Notes under the pieces: model-generated
The model's input: the letters and a program-made list of their open reading frames with translations, nothing else
What the model was told of the DNA's origin: nothing
Database searches by the model: none
Assembly: GCA_047607345.1 (NCBI GenBank)
Contig: JASGDF010000202.1
Span: forward strand, 1 to 14,891
DNA from: Pseudomonas_S sp047607345
GTDB lineage: Bacteria; Pseudomonadota; Gammaproteobacteria; Xanthomonadales; Xanthomonadaceae
DNA length: 14,891 nt
Reading direction: 5' to 3'
In this document: positions 14,326 through 14,891 of the stretch, piece after piece
Layout: each line of letters opens with the position of its first letter
Position numbering within the stretch: the first letter of the stretch is position 1
Program-made: the position numbers and the translations under genes

Positions 14326-14891
14326 TCAACGCAGGAAGAACTCCACCGGCACCTCCAGCTCGACCGGATCGGGCAGCGTGCTCGGTGGCGGCGGCAGCGG
14401 TTGCGCGCGCTGGAAGGTATCCAGCGCTTCCTGATCCAGCAGCGGGTGGCCGCTGCCGCGCTGCAATCGCGCCGACAGCACCTGGCCCTGCCGGTCGACC
14501 AGCGCACGGACGTAGGCCACGCCCTGCTGCCTGCGCGTCCGTGCCTGCCGCGGATAGCGCCGGAACTTCTCCAGCCGCGCCAGCACCTCGCCTTCCCAGT
14601 TCGGGTCGCTGGCCCCCGCCAGCTGCGCACCCGGCGGCAGCGAAGGGGACGGCGGCGCGGCGGCCTGCGACGCCTGCGACGCGTCCGCATCGGATTCGGC
14701 AAGGACCGGCGAGGTCTGCTCAAATGCGGTCTCGGCTGGCGGCGACGGTGCCGGCAGCGGCTGCGCGACCGGGCGATCGACCACCGGTTCGCGCTCGGCC
14801 TGCCGGCGCGGCGGCCGGGTCGCGCTCTCCGGCGTGGGCTGCAGCGCCTCCTGCGGCGCCACCGGCATCGGCGGCGCCGCAGGCGGCAGCA
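14326..14891 (-). CDS. tonB: TonB-like energy transducer, C-terminal part (5' end outside window)
   Basis: The frame is open to the right edge, so the N-terminus, including the expected membrane anchor, is missing. The visible part, about 188 residues, is first a Pro/Ala/Glu-rich linker (periplasm-spanning region typical of TonB). It then has the TonB C-terminal domain: LARLEKFRRYPRQARTRRQQ carries the conserved YP, followed by GVAYVRALVDRQGQVLSARL, SGHPLLDQEALDTFQRAQPLPP, and VELEVPVEFFLR at the end. An internal ATG at 14868 is not the likely start, because the Pro/Ala-rich frame continues beyond it. It converges with the peroxidase unit, leaving 11 bp between stop codons. It could energise the adjacent receptors; partner choice is inferred. 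Confidence 0.88.
   Translation of the reverse strand, partial: LPPAAPPMPVAPQEALQPTPESATRPPRRQAEREPVVDRPVAQPLPAPSPPAETAFEQTSPVLAESDADASQASQAAAPPSPSLPPGAQLAGASDPNWEGEVLARLEKFRRYPRQARTRRQQGVAYVRALVDRQGQVLSARLQRGSGHPLLDQEALDTFQRAQPLPPPPSTLPDPVELEVPVEFFLR

Noticed and set aside
1..14891. Mobile elements, CRISPR arrays, tRNA or rRNA genes
   Set aside because: No transposase-like frames, regularly spaced repeats, tRNA cloverleaf sequences or rRNA-like stretches were seen on either strand.

Overview
The window looks like chromosome of a high-GC, TonB-receptor-rich Gram-negative bacterium. Two TonB-dependent outer-membrane receptors, a TonB protein, a FecI/FecR pair with a Fur-like box, and very high third-position GC fit a gammaproteobacterium of the Xanthomonadaceae type (Xanthomonas, Lysobacter, Stenotrophomonas and relatives). 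That placement is inference from gene content and style, not from a marker gene. I see no RNA genes, transposons, CRISPR arrays or phage genes.

Left part (1-6828, all minus strand, read right to left): one tightly packed operon. It runs TonB-dependent receptor, FMN-dependent monooxygenase of the NtaA/SnaA/DszA class, YghZ-like aldo/keto reductase, two SsuA-type sulfonate-binding proteins in tandem, and the first 14 codons of another gene. Junctions are 2-bp gaps, ATGA overlaps or short gaps with clear Shine-Dalgarno sequences; the one exception is a 121-bp gap between the two binding-protein genes, which holds a short in-frame ORF. The content suggests uptake of an organosulfur compound across both membranes, oxidative removal of sulfite, and reduction of the carbonyl product.

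Centre (6829-8013): a divergent LacI/GntR-type repressor gene (+). The intergenic region holds a perfect 16-bp palindrome with a central CpG, the expected form of a LacI-family operator, so the regulator probably controls the minus-strand operon.

Right part (8014-14314, plus strand): an iron-type cell-surface signalling locus. A good sigma-70 promoter overlapped by a Fur-like box precedes fecI-like ECF sigma and fecR-like anti-sigma genes (11-bp overlap). A TonB receptor carrying the N-terminal signalling (STN) domain follows, and ends at a strong intrinsic terminator. Behind it lies a second unit: a 99-residue three-helix membrane protein, a MauG/CcpA-type di-haem c-type peroxidase homologue, and a 49-residue membrane mini-protein abutting the peroxidase stop codon.

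Right edge (14326-14891, minus): the C-terminal part of a TonB-like protein, convergent with the peroxidase unit, which could energise the neighbouring receptors. The most interesting points are the LacI-type operator on an apparent sulfonate operon, the monooxygenase plus reductase pairing, the MauG homologue next to a FecI/FecR/TonB-receptor system (recalling methanobactin loci, but without the biosynthesis genes), and two very small ORFs.
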